A stretch of 64,000 nt of DNA from Candidatus Kapaibacterium sp. (GCA_938084565.1 CALKEU010000007.1:51039-115038); one strand, 5' to 3'. Counted from the stretch's first letter, positions 8,185-16,903 are shown. The notes: a model not told the origin generated them from the sequence alone. Made by a program: numbers and translations.

Positions 8185-9669
8185 CTATGAAGTTTCAGTG
8201 TCAATCTGCGCTCGTTGCAGTCGGCCCGAGTAGTCGATGTAGACGGTCTTCCACTCGGTGAAGATGTCGAAGACAGTCCAACCGCCTTCGCGATGCCCAT
8301 TGCCCGTGCCCTTGATACCGCCGAAGGGCATATGCGCTTCTGCCCCAATTGTCGGGGCGTTGACGTACGTGATACCTGCCTCGAGATCCCGAATGGCTTG
8401 GAAGGCCGCCGTGATATCCCGTGTGTAGATGGAGGAAGACAGGCCGTAGTCGCTCTGGTTTGCTACGGCAATTGCCTCGTCGAGGGAATCGACGACAGTG
8501 ACTGAGAGCACAGGACCGAAGATCTCTTCTCGGAAAATGCGCATCCGCGGCGTGACGTCGGCGAAGATGGTCGGGGCAAAGAAGAAGCCGTGTGCGTATT
8601 CTCCGTCCGTGAGTCGGTGGCCGCCGACGAGGAGGCGAGCTCCCTCTTCGAGACCGCTGCGGACATAGCTCTCAATGCGTTGGAGCTGCCGTTCGTTGAT
8701 GATTGGGCCTACCTGGACGTGTTCGTCCAGCCCATTGCCGACTCGCAGAGCGCTCGTGCGTTGGCAGAGCTGTTCTACGAAGGTCTCGGCAATATCCCGA
8801 TGGAGGATGAGGCGAGAGGTTGCCGTACAACGCTGCCCCGTGGTGCCGAAGGCACCCCACAGCACACCCTCGAGGGCAAGTTCGAACGGTGCATCAGGTA
8901 GCACGATAAGGGGATTCTTCCCTCCCATTTCGAGCGAGCACTTCTTGTTCAGCTGGCCGCAGATGCTGGCAATATGGCGCCCCACAACTGTTGAGCCCGT
9001 GAAAGCAATCAGCCGAACGGCAGGATGGCGCACCAGTGCTTCCCCAGCTTCAGCATCACCGTGGACGACGTTCAAGACTCCCTCCGGTACCCCGGCCTCT
9101 GCGACAACCTCCGCTAGGAGATTGGCGCAGTGCGGTGCATCTTCGGAAGGCTTCCAGACCACTGTGTTGCCGCAGACGAGCGCCGGGAAGATCTTCCAGG
9201 AAGGCACAGCAATCGGGAAATTCCACGCCGTGATAATGCCACACACCCCCACGGGCATTCGGAAGGAGAGATTGACTTTGTTCGGCAGTTCGCTTGGGGT
9301 GTTGTACCCAAAGAGGCGCCGCCCCTCGGCTGCAGCATAGTATGCTGTGTCGATGGCTTCCTGCACGTCACCACGAGCTTCCACAAGTGGCTTTCCCATC
9401 TCTCGGGTCATGGCTCGCGCAAGCTCTTCTTTGCGCTGAACGAGGAGGTCACCGATCCGGCGGACAATCTCCCCGCGCCGCGGGGCCGGCACAAGCCGCC
9501 AGCGAGCATAGGCTTGTTGCGCAGCTTCGACAGCCTCAGCTATATCCTCGGCCGAGGAAAGCGGAAAGCGGCCGATGAGATCGCGAGTATCGGCAGGATT
9601 GCGCTTGTCAAACCACCGACCGCTCCGACTCGGACACCATCGCCCACCGATGTAGTTGTAGCCTTCCAT
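8185..9669 (-). CDS. NAD(P)-dependent aldehyde dehydrogenase
   Basis: A full-length ALDH of 494 residues. Visible catalytic residues are Asn150 (in TAWNFP), Lys173 (VWKPS, cofactor contact), the general base Glu247 (LEMGGKNP) and the nucleophile Cys281 (GQRCTATSR). The C-terminal PFGGIKGTGNGHREGG motif is intact. It resembles the alpha-ketoglutaric-semialdehyde/aminoadipic-semialdehyde branch of the superfamily, but the substrate cannot be fixed from sequence. A TAnnTTTG promoter element lies at 9704-9711, about 28 nt upstream of the inferred 5' end of the coding sequence. The gene therefore heads the minus-strand operon that runs to the left edge. Confidence 0.92.
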   Translation of the reverse strand: MEGYNYIGGRWCPSRSGRWFDKRNPADTRDLIGRFPLSSAEDIAEAVEAAQQAYARWRLVPAPRRGEIVRRIGDLLVQRKEELARAMTREMGKPLVEARGDVQEAIDTAYYAAAEGRRLFGYNTPSELPNKVNLSFRMPVGVCGIITAWNFPIAVPSWKIFPALVCGNTVVWKPSEDAPHCANLLAEVVAEAGVPEGVLNVVHGDAEAGEALVRHPAVRLIAFTGSTVVGRHIASICGQLNKKCSLEMGGKNPLIVLPDAPFELALEGVLWGAFGTTGQRCTATSRLILHRDIAETFVEQLCQRTSALRVGNGLDEHVQVGPIINERQLQRIESYVRSGLEEGARLLVGGHRLTDGEYAHGFFFAPTIFADVTPRMRIFREEIFGPVLSVTVVDSLDEAIAVANQSDYGLSSSIYTRDITAAFQAIRDLEAGITYVNAPTIGAEAHMPFGGIKGTGNGHREGGWTVFDIFTEWKTVYIDYSGRLQRAQIDTETS

Positions 9670-9703
9670 GATCCTACTCTGCCACGTTGTGGCCGACTCG
9701 GCG

Positions 9704-9711
9704 CAAACTTA
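9704..9711 (-). promoter_or_regulatory. Bacteroidota-type -7 promoter element ahead of the aldehyde dehydrogenase operon
   Basis: The minus strand reads TAAGTTTG, a perfect TAnnTTTG. Transcription would start near 9697 and give a leader of about 28 nt before the ATG at 9669. No convincing -33 TTG is seen. Confidence 0.6.
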
Positions 9712-9829
9712 GCGAAAAGCCCTGCTCCATCGGCAGATGAAAATGCGTATAGCGTGGCGTTATCCCTTGTATAGCGCCTTCTCAGCTCCGTGATAGCCTC
9801 TTCTCAGACACTTTTTAGGAGTGCGGCCC

Positions 9830-9837
9830 CAGTTTTG
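9830..9837 (+). promoter_or_regulatory. Candidate -7 promoter element for the tandem-repeat protein gene
   Basis: CAGTTTTG matches TAnnTTTG at 5 of the 6 fixed positions. It predicts a start of transcription near 9844 and a leader of about 30 nt to the ATG at 9875. This supports that ATG over the in-frame ATG at 9821, which would lie upstream of the promoter. Confidence 0.4.
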
Positions 9838-9874
9838 CGGCGTGGACGTATGTTCAACAAATCAGTGTACTCCC

Positions 9875-10282
9875 ATGAAGCGCACAGTGGTAGGGGCGCT
9901 CGCTCTCGTGCTGAGCGGCGCCATAGTGTGGGCGGCCCAGCAGACGCCTGCGGCTCCGGCTAAGCCAGCAACACCTGCAACGCCGGCTAAGCCAGCAACA
10001 CCTGCGACTCCGGCTAAGCCAGAAACACCTGCGGCTCCGGCTAAGACACCTGCGGCTCCAGCTAAGCCAGCAATGCCTGTGGCTCCGGCTAAGCCAGCAA
10101 CACCTGCAACGCCGGCATCCCCTGCCGCCTCCTCTGAGCAGAAGGCTGGGACACAGGTGTCCACGCAAGCCGAAACAAAGGCTCAGACCAAGGAAGAGCA
10201 CGGCAAAAAGCACTCCATGAAGCGCCACAAGAAGGCCAAGAAGCACCCAAAGGAGCATAGCACGGAGCCAACGAAACCATAA
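9875..10282 (+). CDS. Exported Ala/Pro/Thr/Lys tandem-repeat protein of unknown function
   Basis: The product is 135 residues from the ATG at 9875. That start is chosen because it opens a signal peptide (MKRTVVGALALVLSGAIVWA, cleavage expected after VWA) and lies downstream of a promoter-like element. After it, about 60 residues are built from degenerate units of APAKPATPATP type. A Ser/Gln/Thr-rich linker follows, then a strongly basic tail rich in Lys and His (KKHSMKRHKKAKKHPKEH). The composition suggests an extended, unfolded periplasmic or cell-wall-associated polymer that could bind nucleic acid, polyanions or metal through the Lys/His tail; this is inference. A strong intrinsic terminator follows it directly, so it is monocistronic. 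No homologue is recognised. Confidence 0.7.
   Translation: MKRTVVGALALVLSGAIVWAAQQTPAAPAKPATPATPAKPATPATPAKPETPAAPAKTPAAPAKPAMPVAPAKPATPATPASPAASSEQKAGTQVSTQAETKAQTKEEHGKKHSMKRHKKAKKHPKEHSTEPTKP
9946..10128 (+). repeat. In-frame tandem repeat, unit about 30 nt, encoding Ala/Pro/Lys units
   Basis: Degenerate copies of a unit like GCTCCGGCTAAGCCAGCAAC plus ACACCTGC or ACGCCGGC recur about every 30 nt within the exported-protein gene. The copies differ at single bases (Ala to Glu, Thr to Ala) and one shortened unit is present. Such arrays change length by slippage or recombination. Confidence 0.8.
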
Positions 10283-10309
10283 AGCTGGGCTTGCTCTCGC
10301 TCGGGAATG

Positions 10310-10341
10310 ATGGGCACCGGGGATCCGGTGCCCATTTTTTT
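10310..10341 (+). terminator. Rho-independent terminator after the tandem-repeat protein
   Basis: An 11-bp perfect stem (ATGGGCACCGG at 10310-10320 pairing with CCGGTGCCCAT at 10325-10335) has a GGAT loop and a T-run through 10341. It lies 27 bp after the stop and isolates this gene from the cystathionine synthase gene downstream. Confidence 0.92.
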
Positions 10342-10370
10342 ACCTTCTCGAGCGCTTGACGGCAAGTGCC

Positions 10371-10378
10371 TATATTCG
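10371..10378 (+). promoter_or_regulatory. Candidate -7 promoter element for the cystathionine beta-synthase gene
   Basis: TATATTCG differs from TAnnTTTG at one fixed base. The predicted leader to the ATG at 10408 is about 23 nt, in line with other genes here. It supports that ATG over the one at 10366, which lies upstream of the element. Confidence 0.4.
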
Positions 10379-10407
10379 TGCGTGCAGTCCTATATAGGTG
10401 GCGTGAG

Positions 10408-11769
10408 ATGCGCTATTACGAAAACATCCTGCAGCTCATTGGGAAGACTCCCCTTGTCAAGCTTCAGCGGCTGACTCGTGGAATAGCTGCCACGGTATTG
10501 GTGAAGTTAGAGAACCGCAATCCTGGGGGCTCGGTCAAGGATCGCATCGGTATTGCCATGATTGAGGCTGCCGAGCGTGAAGGCAAGTTGCGTCCTGGTA
10601 TGCTCATTGTCGAGCCTACCAGTGGCAATACAGGTATTGGCCTTGCGTTGGCTGCACGGCTCAAAGGATATCAATGCCTCTTTGTCATGACGGACAAGGC
10701 GTCGCAGGAGCGGATTCGCTACTTGCAGGCTCTCGGAGCAGATGTGCTCATTGTTCCCTCGGCCGTACCCCCGAGCTCACCGGATTACTACTTCAACGTT
10801 GCCCAGCGCCTGGCAGAGGAGATCCCAAATGCCATTATGCTGAACCAATACGACAATCCGGCTAACCCGGCTATCCACGAGCAGACGACAGGCCCGGAGA
10901 TTTGGGAAGATACCCAAGGGCGGGTAACGCACTTTGTTGCCGGTATCGGTACCGGAGGAACCATCACCGGTGTTGCTCGCTACCTCAAGCGGATGAACCC
11001 GGCCATTCGCATTATTGCAGCAGACCCTGTTGGCTCCGTCATCAAGAATTACAAGGAGACGGGGCGTCTCGGACAGGCATTGCCCTACCTCGTGGAAGGC
11101 ATTGGGCAAGAGCGCATCCCGGGGAATTTAGACATCAACCTCATCGACGAGGTCATCAGCATCAGCGACCGAGAATCCTTCCTGACAGCGCGGCGCCTGG
11201 CACGGGAGGAAGGTATCTTCTGTGGAGGCTCGTCCGGTACCAATGTTGCAGCTGCGTTACATGTGGCACGGCTGCTGCCTGCTGAGGCGGTTGTCGTAAC
11301 ACTCATCTGCGATACCGGCGAACGCTATCTCAGCAAGCACCACTCCGAGGAATGGCTGCGCCAGCACCATTTGCTCGATGTAGGAGACTTCTCCCTCAAG
11401 ACGGTGCTTCAAGGCAAGCTCTCTTACGGCCGTATACCTGCTCTTGTCTCGGTTGCTCCAACCGCTTCGGTACAGGAAGCGCTGCGGCTGATGCAAGACT
11501 ACGAACTTTCTCAGCTTCCCGTCATTGAGCACCAGCATGTTGTTGGAACCGTGCGTGAGAATCGGCTTCTCAAGGCGTTGCTGGAAGATCCCGGGGCAGT
11601 CCAGCGTCCGGTGACTGACTTCCTGGACAGTCCGCTGCCGGTTGTGGATGCACATACCTCGATTCAAGAGGGAATCGCCATCCTGCGGGATTCTCCCGCA
11701 GTCGTGTTAGCGGAATTCGGTCGTGTAATCGGCGTCATCACGCGGCACGATGTCCTGGAATACCTCTAA
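10408..11769 (+). CDS. cbs: Cystathionine beta-synthase/cysteine synthase-family PLP enzyme with C-terminal CBS domains
   Basis: The product is 453 residues. The PLP-binding lysine is Lys44 (NPGGSVKDR), the substrate-binding loop is TSGNTG (71-76) and the phosphate-binding loop is GTGGT (181-185). Residues from about 325 to 453 form a pair of CBS domains, as in human and yeast CBS. The domain order favours cystathionine beta-synthase (serine or cysteine plus homocysteine) over plain cysteine synthase. Activity towards O-acetylserine cannot be excluded. The ATG at 10408 (MRYYENILQLIGKTPL) is preferred because that peptide is the conserved family N-terminus. The CBS pair may sense S-adenosylmethionine or adenylates. 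Confidence 0.87.
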   Translation: MRYYENILQLIGKTPLVKLQRLTRGIAATVLVKLENRNPGGSVKDRIGIAMIEAAEREGKLRPGMLIVEPTSGNTGIGLALAARLKGYQCLFVMTDKASQERIRYLQALGADVLIVPSAVPPSSPDYYFNVAQRLAEEIPNAIMLNQYDNPANPAIHEQTTGPEIWEDTQGRVTHFVAGIGTGGTITGVARYLKRMNPAIRIIAADPVGSVIKNYKETGRLGQALPYLVEGIGQERIPGNLDINLIDEVISISDRESFLTARRLAREEGIFCGGSSGTNVAAALHVARLLPAEAVVVTLICDTGERYLSKHHSEEWLRQHHLLDVGDFSLKTVLQGKLSYGRIPALVSVAPTASVQEALRLMQDYELSQLPVIEHQHVVGTVRENRLLKALLEDPGAVQRPVTDFLDSPLPVVDAHTSIQEGIAILRDSPAVVLAEFGRVIGVITRHDVLEYL

Positions 11770-11803
11770 GGGCGATGGGGGCTATGGGCCTCGGGGACAG
11801 TCC

Positions 11804-11811
11804 TAATTTTG
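11804..11811 (+). promoter_or_regulatory. Bacteroidota-type -7 promoter element ahead of the epimerase/acylase operon
   Basis: TAATTTTG is a perfect TAnnTTTG. The predicted transcription start is near 11818, which gives a leader of about 23 nt to the ATG at 11841. Confidence 0.6.
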
Positions 11812-11840
11812 TGTGTGCTGAACGGGCGCAGTAATTCCTG

Positions 11841-12827
11841 ATGAAGGCTCTCGTCACGGGTGCGACGGGTTTCATTGGTAGCCACCTCGTTGATGCCCTT
11901 TTGGCCCATGGAGTGGAGGTTCGGTGCCTTGTCCGACGGCAGAGCAATCGGCGGTGGCTTTCAGAAAAGCCGGTGGAGTTGGTGGAAGGCTCGCTGACGG
12001 CACCGGAGTCCCTCCCGGCGGCCGTACAAGGGGTAGATATCGTCTACCACGTGGCTGGGCTGGTGGCTGCTCGGAGTGAGGCGGAGTTCATGCGGGGGAA
12101 TCGGGATGCCACCGTGAACTTGGTTGAGGCAGTGCTTCGCCATACTCCCCAACTGCAGCGATTTGTTTTCCTCAGCAGCTTAGCTGCCGTTGGTCCAGCC
12201 TCTTCACTGAGCGAGCCTGTGACAGAGGAAACCCCCTACCATCCAATTACCGCCTATGGTCGGAGCAAACGGGCAGCAGAAGAATACGTGCTCTCGGTTG
12301 CGGATCGGATTCCCGTAACGGTTATCCGGCCGCCAGCCGTGTACGGTCCGCGCGATGCGGCCACCCTCCCCTTCTTCCGGAGTGTCCGGCTTGGATTTGC
12401 TCCCCTCATTGGGTTTCGGGAGAAGTACCTGAGTCTGGTCCACATCCGTGATCTGGTCCGCGGTATCCTGCTAGCGGCGGCCTCGGAGCGGGCTGTCGGA
12501 CGGGTTTACTTCATCAGCTCGGAGGAGTACTACACGTGGGCCCAACTGACGGAGGCGGCCCGCGTTGCTATCGGACGCCGTCGTGTATGGCGTCTCCGTG
12601 TGCCGCACGCTGTGGTCATGGGTATAGCTAGTGTAGCGGAAGTAGCCGGGTGGCTGACGCGGCGGCCTCCGGTCTTCGACTTCGAGAAAGGGCTCGATAT
12701 TGTGCAAGCCTACTGGATCTGCTCTCCCGAGCGAGCGTGCAAGGAGCTCGGATATCGTCAGACGGTCGGGTTAGTCGAAGGGATGAAGGAGGCCGTAGCG
12801 TGGTACCGGGATCATGGATGGCTGTAG
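11841..12827 (+). CDS. NAD-dependent epimerase/dehydratase (extended SDR family)
   Basis: The protein has 328 residues. The Rossmann motif GATGFIG (7-13) binds NAD(P), and the catalytic set is Ser112/113 with Tyr139-x3-Lys143 (YGRSK). The family includes nucleotide-sugar epimerases, dihydroflavonol reductases and 3-beta-hydroxysteroid dehydrogenase-like enzymes. The short SDR-like core and C-terminal region resemble the last two groups as much as sugar epimerases, so the substrate is open. The next gene, a penicillin-acylase-family hydrolase, starts 3 bp after its stop, so the two are one transcript. Nothing links them biochemically from sequence alone. Confidence 0.85.
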   Translation: MKALVTGATGFIGSHLVDALLAHGVEVRCLVRRQSNRRWLSEKPVELVEGSLTAPESLPAAVQGVDIVYHVAGLVAARSEAEFMRGNRDATVNLVEAVLRHTPQLQRFVFLSSLAAVGPASSLSEPVTEETPYHPITAYGRSKRAAEEYVLSVADRIPVTVIRPPAVYGPRDAATLPFFRSVRLGFAPLIGFREKYLSLVHIRDLVRGILLAAASERAVGRVYFISSEEYYTWAQLTEAARVAIGRRRVWRLRVPHAVVMGIASVAEVAGWLTRRPPVFDFEKGLDIVQAYWICSPERACKELGYRQTVGLVEGMKEAVAWYRDHGWL

Positions 12828-12830
12828 CCA

Positions 12831-15353
12831 ATGCGATGGCGGGTAGTTCCTGCATTCCTGCTGACAGGCGCTGTGGTGCTGTTCATCCTTGGCTTCGGAG
12901 GCTGGCTCGTACTCCAGCGCTCTCTCCCGCAGGAGAATGCTCGGTGGGAGGCCCCTGTGCGGGATAGCGTCGTTGTCTGGCGTGATGCCTTTGGGATTCC
13001 TGCTGTCTCAGCTTCCAGCATCACGGATGCTGTATTTGCACTGGGCTACCTCCATGCACAGGACCGGCTGTGGCAGATGGAGCTCGCACGCCGGCTTGCG
13101 ACTGGTCGCCTTGCCGAAATTCTCGGTCGGGATGCGCTTCCCTTCGACCTCCTCATGCGCGCCATTGGGTTTGAGCGCCTAGCGCGCCGGCTCTGGGATA
13201 GCTTGCATCCTCTGTCGCGGACTCTCCTACGGCGCTACAGTGAAGGGGTGAACTTCTGGTTGCAGCATCACCGCAGCAGACTACCGCCGGAATTTCTTCT
13301 GTTGGGCTGTGTGCCGGAAGCATGGAATGAGCTCCACTCACTCGCCATTGCCCGTCTGATGGCCTTCGATTTGGCCTTCTGCTTCTGGAGTGACATCGCC
13401 ATGGGGGCTTTGGCCGAGGAGCTTGGGGTCGAGCGTGCCGTAGATCTCATACCAGGGTATCCTCCCTCGGCTCCAACGGTAGTGGACGACTTTGTGCTTC
13501 CTTTCCCTCCGCTGCCCGATACTACTGCCGCCGCGCTGGCGCTCTCTCCGGCGGCTGCTCCGCCGCCGGGCTTTCGTGACTGGGCCACAACTGTGATGAC
13601 CCCGCTGCGTTCTCTGCTGGGGCGCAGCGCTGGACAGGGTAGCAACGCGTGGGCAGTCCGAATCCCTGGAGGCTCGGTGCTAGCCAATGATCCTCACCTG
13701 CTGCTGGGGCTTCCGGCCCGTTGGTATCCGGTCTCGATCCTTTCGCCCGAGTATGAAGTTGGAGGATTGACACTGCCAGGCCTGCCCTTGGTCATTATTG
13801 GGCGAAATCGGTCGATCGCCTGGGGCGTAACGAACCTTATGGCCGATGAGTCGGACTTCTTCATTGAGCGTGTGGATACTGCCCAGCCGCACCGCTATTG
13901 GGATGGATCCCGGTGGCGCCTCTTTGAGCGCTGGCGCGATACGATTCGCATCCGCAGGAATTCCCCGCTCGTTGTTGAATTTGCGCGCTCGCACAATGGC
14001 CCCATTATCTCGGCGTTTCACCTCTTCAATGCCCCTCGGGCTCTCTTTCGGCAGGCCGCCGATACGGCACCGAATCCCTTTCTGCGCCGCTACCGGCTCA
14101 GCTACCGATGGGCAGCTGCCGAAGCACCCAGCGATGAACTCTGGACAGTCTACCAGCTCGGGCGCGCCCGCTCGTGGGAACACTTCCGGGAGGCTCTACG
14201 GACGTGGGGAGCCCCGGTGCTGTGCTTTGTCTACGCCGACCGCAATGGAACTGTAGGGGTTTCTGCGGCAGGATATCTGCCCCGACGCGATACGACCGTG
14301 CCGGAAACTGCATGGGCTTTTCCTCTGCCAGGATGGGAGGCTCAGTACCGCTGGCTTGGAGTTTTCAATGCCACCAGCTTGCCTCCGTTGGTCCGCCCAC
14401 GGTACGGCTTTGTGATCAGCGCGAATCAAAAGTTCTCGCGCTCGGCCCGCTTTTCCTATATCTGGGAACCTCCCTCGCGGGCCCAGCGCCTTGTGGAGCT
14501 TCTCCAACGACGCGGGGTAGGCTACAGCAGTAGGGATGCGGAGAGAATGCAGCTCGATGTGATCTCGCCATACGCTCGGGAAATGATGGACTCCCTTGCG
14601 CCTCTGCTCGAGCGCATTGTCCCCCGGGATTCCGTCGAGCGCCGCGGGCTAGAGTACTTGCGTGGCTGGAATGCCGAGTTTAGCCAGCTTTCCATAGGGG
14701 CGGCGGTGTATGCGGTCTTCCTGCAGCGCCTCCTGGTGCGTACGTTCGGTACACACCTGACGCAGCGGGGTCTACGGGAGTACTTCTTCTTGAGCAACCT
14801 GGCTTTGCGTCGGCTTGCGGAACTCATCGGCGAGCCAAGCTCTCCCTGGTTTGATAATCCGCAGACGCCGGAGCGGGAAACCTTACCGGTAGTGGTACAG
14901 GAGAGCTTCCGGGAAGCTATTGCATTCCTCCGCCAACGCTTCGGGGATGACCCAGCACAGTGGCAGTACGGGCGATTGCATACACTGCGGCTTTCCCACC
15001 TTCTCGGCCTCCATCCTCTCCTCCGTCCGCTCTTTTCGAGAGGCCCCTACCCTGCTGCTGGTGCTATGACAACGGTCAACACGGGAGAGTGGCGACTGTG
15101 GGAACCGTTCGAGCAGACCTTGGGAGCCTCGGCTCGGTTTGTCGCCGATATGGCGAATGACTCGCTCTGGTCGGTTGTCCTCCCTGGCGGTGTCTCTGGC
15201 CACTGCTTGAGCCCACATTACACAGATCAACTGTCGCTCTGGTTGCATGGAGGGATGGTACACTGTCAGCTGGGGCGTCCGCAAGAGGCACGGCAGAGTC
15301 TCAAGCTTGTTCCCATCGGGGCTGCAATGAGCCCTATGGGAGAGAGTCAGTAG
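12831..15353 (+). CDS. Penicillin acylase family (Ntn) hydrolase, exported
   Basis: This 840-residue protein has an N-terminal hydrophobic anchor or signal (about 8-28). The alpha-chain start (RDAFGIPAVSA, 51-61, then YLHAQDRLWQMELARR, 73-88) and the beta-chain start (QGSNAWAV) are classic for the family. Ser271 would become the catalytic N-terminal nucleophile after autocatalytic cleavage. Relatives hydrolyse penicillins, cephalosporins, acyl-homoserine lactones and other N-acyl amides outside the cytoplasm. Here the substrate is unknown, and quorum-signal or lipopeptide hydrolysis is one option. The stop codon TAG at 15351 is also the first bases of the purF promoter element. Confidence 0.9.
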   Translation: MRWRVVPAFLLTGAVVLFILGFGGWLVLQRSLPQENARWEAPVRDSVVVWRDAFGIPAVSASSITDAVFALGYLHAQDRLWQMELARRLATGRLAEILGRDALPFDLLMRAIGFERLARRLWDSLHPLSRTLLRRYSEGVNFWLQHHRSRLPPEFLLLGCVPEAWNELHSLAIARLMAFDLAFCFWSDIAMGALAEELGVERAVDLIPGYPPSAPTVVDDFVLPFPPLPDTTAAALALSPAAAPPPGFRDWATTVMTPLRSLLGRSAGQGSNAWAVRIPGGSVLANDPHLLLGLPARWYPVSILSPEYEVGGLTLPGLPLVIIGRNRSIAWGVTNLMADESDFFIERVDTAQPHRYWDGSRWRLFERWRDTIRIRRNSPLVVEFARSHNGPIISAFHLFNAPRALFRQAADTAPNPFLRRYRLSYRWAAAEAPSDELWTVYQLGRARSWEHFREALRTWGAPVLCFVYADRNGTVGVSAAGYLPRRDTTVPETAWAFPLPGWEAQYRWLGVFNATSLPPLVRPRYGFVISANQKFSRSARFSYIWEPPSRAQRLVELLQRRGVGYSSRDAERMQLDVISPYAREMMDSLAPLLERIVPRDSVERRGLEYLRGWNAEFSQLSIGAAVYAVFLQRLLVRTFGTHLTQRGLREYFFLSNLALRRLAELIGEPSSPWFDNPQTPERETLPVVVQESFREAIAFLRQRFGDDPAQWQYGRLHTLRLSHLLGLHPLLRPLFSRGPYPAAGAMTTVNTGEWRLWEPFEQTLGASARFVADMANDSLWSVVLPGGVSGHCLSPHYTDQLSLWLHGGMVHCQLGRPQEARQSLKLVPIGAAMSPMGESQ

Positions 15354-15358
15354 TTTTG
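15351..15358 (+). promoter_or_regulatory. Bacteroidota-type -7 promoter element for purF, overlapping the upstream stop codon
   Basis: TAGTTTTG is a perfect TAnnTTTG, and its first three bases are the stop codon of the acylase gene. The predicted transcription start near 15365 leaves about 21 nt to the GTG at 15386. Confidence 0.55.
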
Positions 15359-15385
15359 CGTCAGTCTCACCATAGAGGGCAAGCC

Positions 15386-16903
15386 GTGGACGGAGAAGTT
15401 CGAGCAGCGTGCGCCGTCGTTGGAGTCTACAACCATCCACAGGCCGCAACTATTGCTTACTACTGTCTGCACGCCCTGCAGCACCGTGGGCAGGAAGCAA
15501 CCGGCATTGTTGCGGCGTCCTGGGATGAGCGCACACAACGCCGCCGCTTCGTCTGCCACAAGGGCGAAGGGCTTGTGCTGGAAGTTTTTACCCCTGAGAT
15601 TCTGCAAAATACCCTGCGGGGCGATGCTGCCATTGGGCATAACCGTTATTCGACTACCGGGGGCCCCTCACCGGCGAACATCCAGCCGTTTCACATTAGC
15701 TACCGCATGGGGAATATTGCACTTGCCCACAACGGGAATCTGGTAACAACGCAGATACTGCGCCGCCGCCTCCAGAATGAAGGAGCGATCTTCCAGAGCA
15801 CCAGCGACAGCGAACTTTTCCTGCACCTCATTGCCCGTAGCCGCCAGCCAACGCAGCTAGAGCAGGTGCGGGAAGCACTGCGCGAGGCCCGAGGCGCTTA
15901 CTCACTGGTTCTCTTGACAGAGACTGCACTCTTAGCCGCTCGCGATCCCTGGGGATTTCGCCCCCTCCTGATTGGCCGTCTGCCCGGGCACGATGGACAG
16001 CATGCTTATGTGGTTGCTTCTGAGAGCTGTGCCTTTGATCTGATCGGAGCGGAATACGTGCGGGATGTACAGCGAAATGAGCTCGTCGTCTTTGATGAAG
16101 AGGTGGTCCGCACAGGGCAGCTGAAGAGCTATCCTATCTTGGACGACCCTCCAGCACGGGCACGACACTGCATCTTCGAATTCATCTACTTTGCCCGGCC
16201 AGACAGCTTTATCTTTGGGCACAGCGTCGACAAAGTTCGCCGCAAGCTGGGTAAGAGCCTAGCCGAGGAAAGCCCTGTTGAAGCTGATGGACCTGATGAT
16301 CCGGTCGTTGTCATCGCTGTCCCCGATAGTGGCAATACAGCAGCTGTCGGTTATGCCCATCGGAATGCTGCTTTCGGGATTCCAACGCGCTTCGACATCG
16401 GACTTATCCGAAGCCACTACGTTGGGCGTACCTTCATTGCCCCGGAGCAGAACCAGCGAGAGTTCAAGGTGAAGACTAAGTTCAACACCGTTCGCGGGGT
16501 GTTGCGCGGGAAGAAGGTCGTGGTGGTCGATGATTCAATTGTCCGGGGGACTACTTCCAGAGGCCTAGTGCAGCTTTTGCGGCAAGCACAGCCGCGAGAG
16601 CTCCATCTGCGGATCACTGCACCTCCGATTCGGTATCCGTGCATATATGGCATGGACTTCCCAAGTGCTGACGAGCTTATTGCCAACCACTATGCCACAG
16701 AGGAGGAAATTGGCCGCGCATTGGGAGTAGATTCTCTCCGGTATCTCTCGCTCGACAAGCTGATCCTCTCGGTGCCCCACGATGCCGGGGTTGACTACTG
16801 CACGGCCTGCTTTACGGGGGAATATCCGCTCACGGCTGATGGAGGGGAGCTGTGGGAGGACCGACTGGAGAACGCGGCGGTTATCCAGCCCGGTGCGCCG
16901 TAG
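15386..16903 (+). CDS. purF: Amidophosphoribosyltransferase
   Basis: PurF makes phosphoribosylamine from PRPP and glutamine, the first step of purine synthesis. The GTG at 15386 is chosen: it gives a short propeptide (MDGEVRAA) before the nucleophile Cys9, in keeping with PurF processing, and it lies downstream of the promoter element. The open frame extends up to a TTG at 15356 that sits inside that element. The glutaminase N-terminus is followed by the PRPP-binding motif VVVVDDSIVRGTTSRG. Cysteines in RHCIFEF, RYPCIYG and DYCTACF match the four [4Fe-4S] ligands of Bacillus subtilis PurF, so this is probably the oxygen-sensitive Fe-S form. The 3' end overlaps fliO convergently by 23 bp. Confidence 0.95.
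   Translation: MDGEVRAACAVVGVYNHPQAATIAYYCLHALQHRGQEATGIVAASWDERTQRRRFVCHKGEGLVLEVFTPEILQNTLRGDAAIGHNRYSTTGGPSPANIQPFHISYRMGNIALAHNGNLVTTQILRRRLQNEGAIFQSTSDSELFLHLIARSRQPTQLEQVREALREARGAYSLVLLTETALLAARDPWGFRPLLIGRLPGHDGQHAYVVASESCAFDLIGAEYVRDVQRNELVVFDEEVVRTGQLKSYPILDDPPARARHCIFEFIYFARPDSFIFGHSVDKVRRKLGKSLAEESPVEADGPDDPVVVIAVPDSGNTAAVGYAHRNAAFGIPTRFDIGLIRSHYVGRTFIAPEQNQREFKVKTKFNTVRGVLRGKKVVVVDDSIVRGTTSRGLVQLLRQAQPRELHLRITAPPIRYPCIYGMDFPSADELIANHYATEEEIGRALGVDSLRYLSLDKLILSVPHDAGVDYCTACFTGEYPLTADGGELWEDRLENAAVIQPGAP

Noticed and set aside
8675..9340. Long plus-strand frame (221 codons) opposite the aldehyde dehydrogenase gene
   Set aside because: Antisense shadow of a well-conserved enzyme in GC-rich DNA; Arg/Ser/Pro-rich with no domain, signal peptide or promoter element.
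9946..10128. CRISPR-like regular repeats
   Set aside because: The repeats are contiguous, degenerate and in frame within a coding sequence, with no unique spacers and no cas genes nearby.
9854..10258. Minus-strand frames encoding Gly/Ala/Val or Arg/Cys-rich repeats opposite the tandem-repeat protein
   Set aside because: The repeat DNA is open in several frames; only the plus strand has a signal peptide, a promoter-like element and a terminator in the right orientation.
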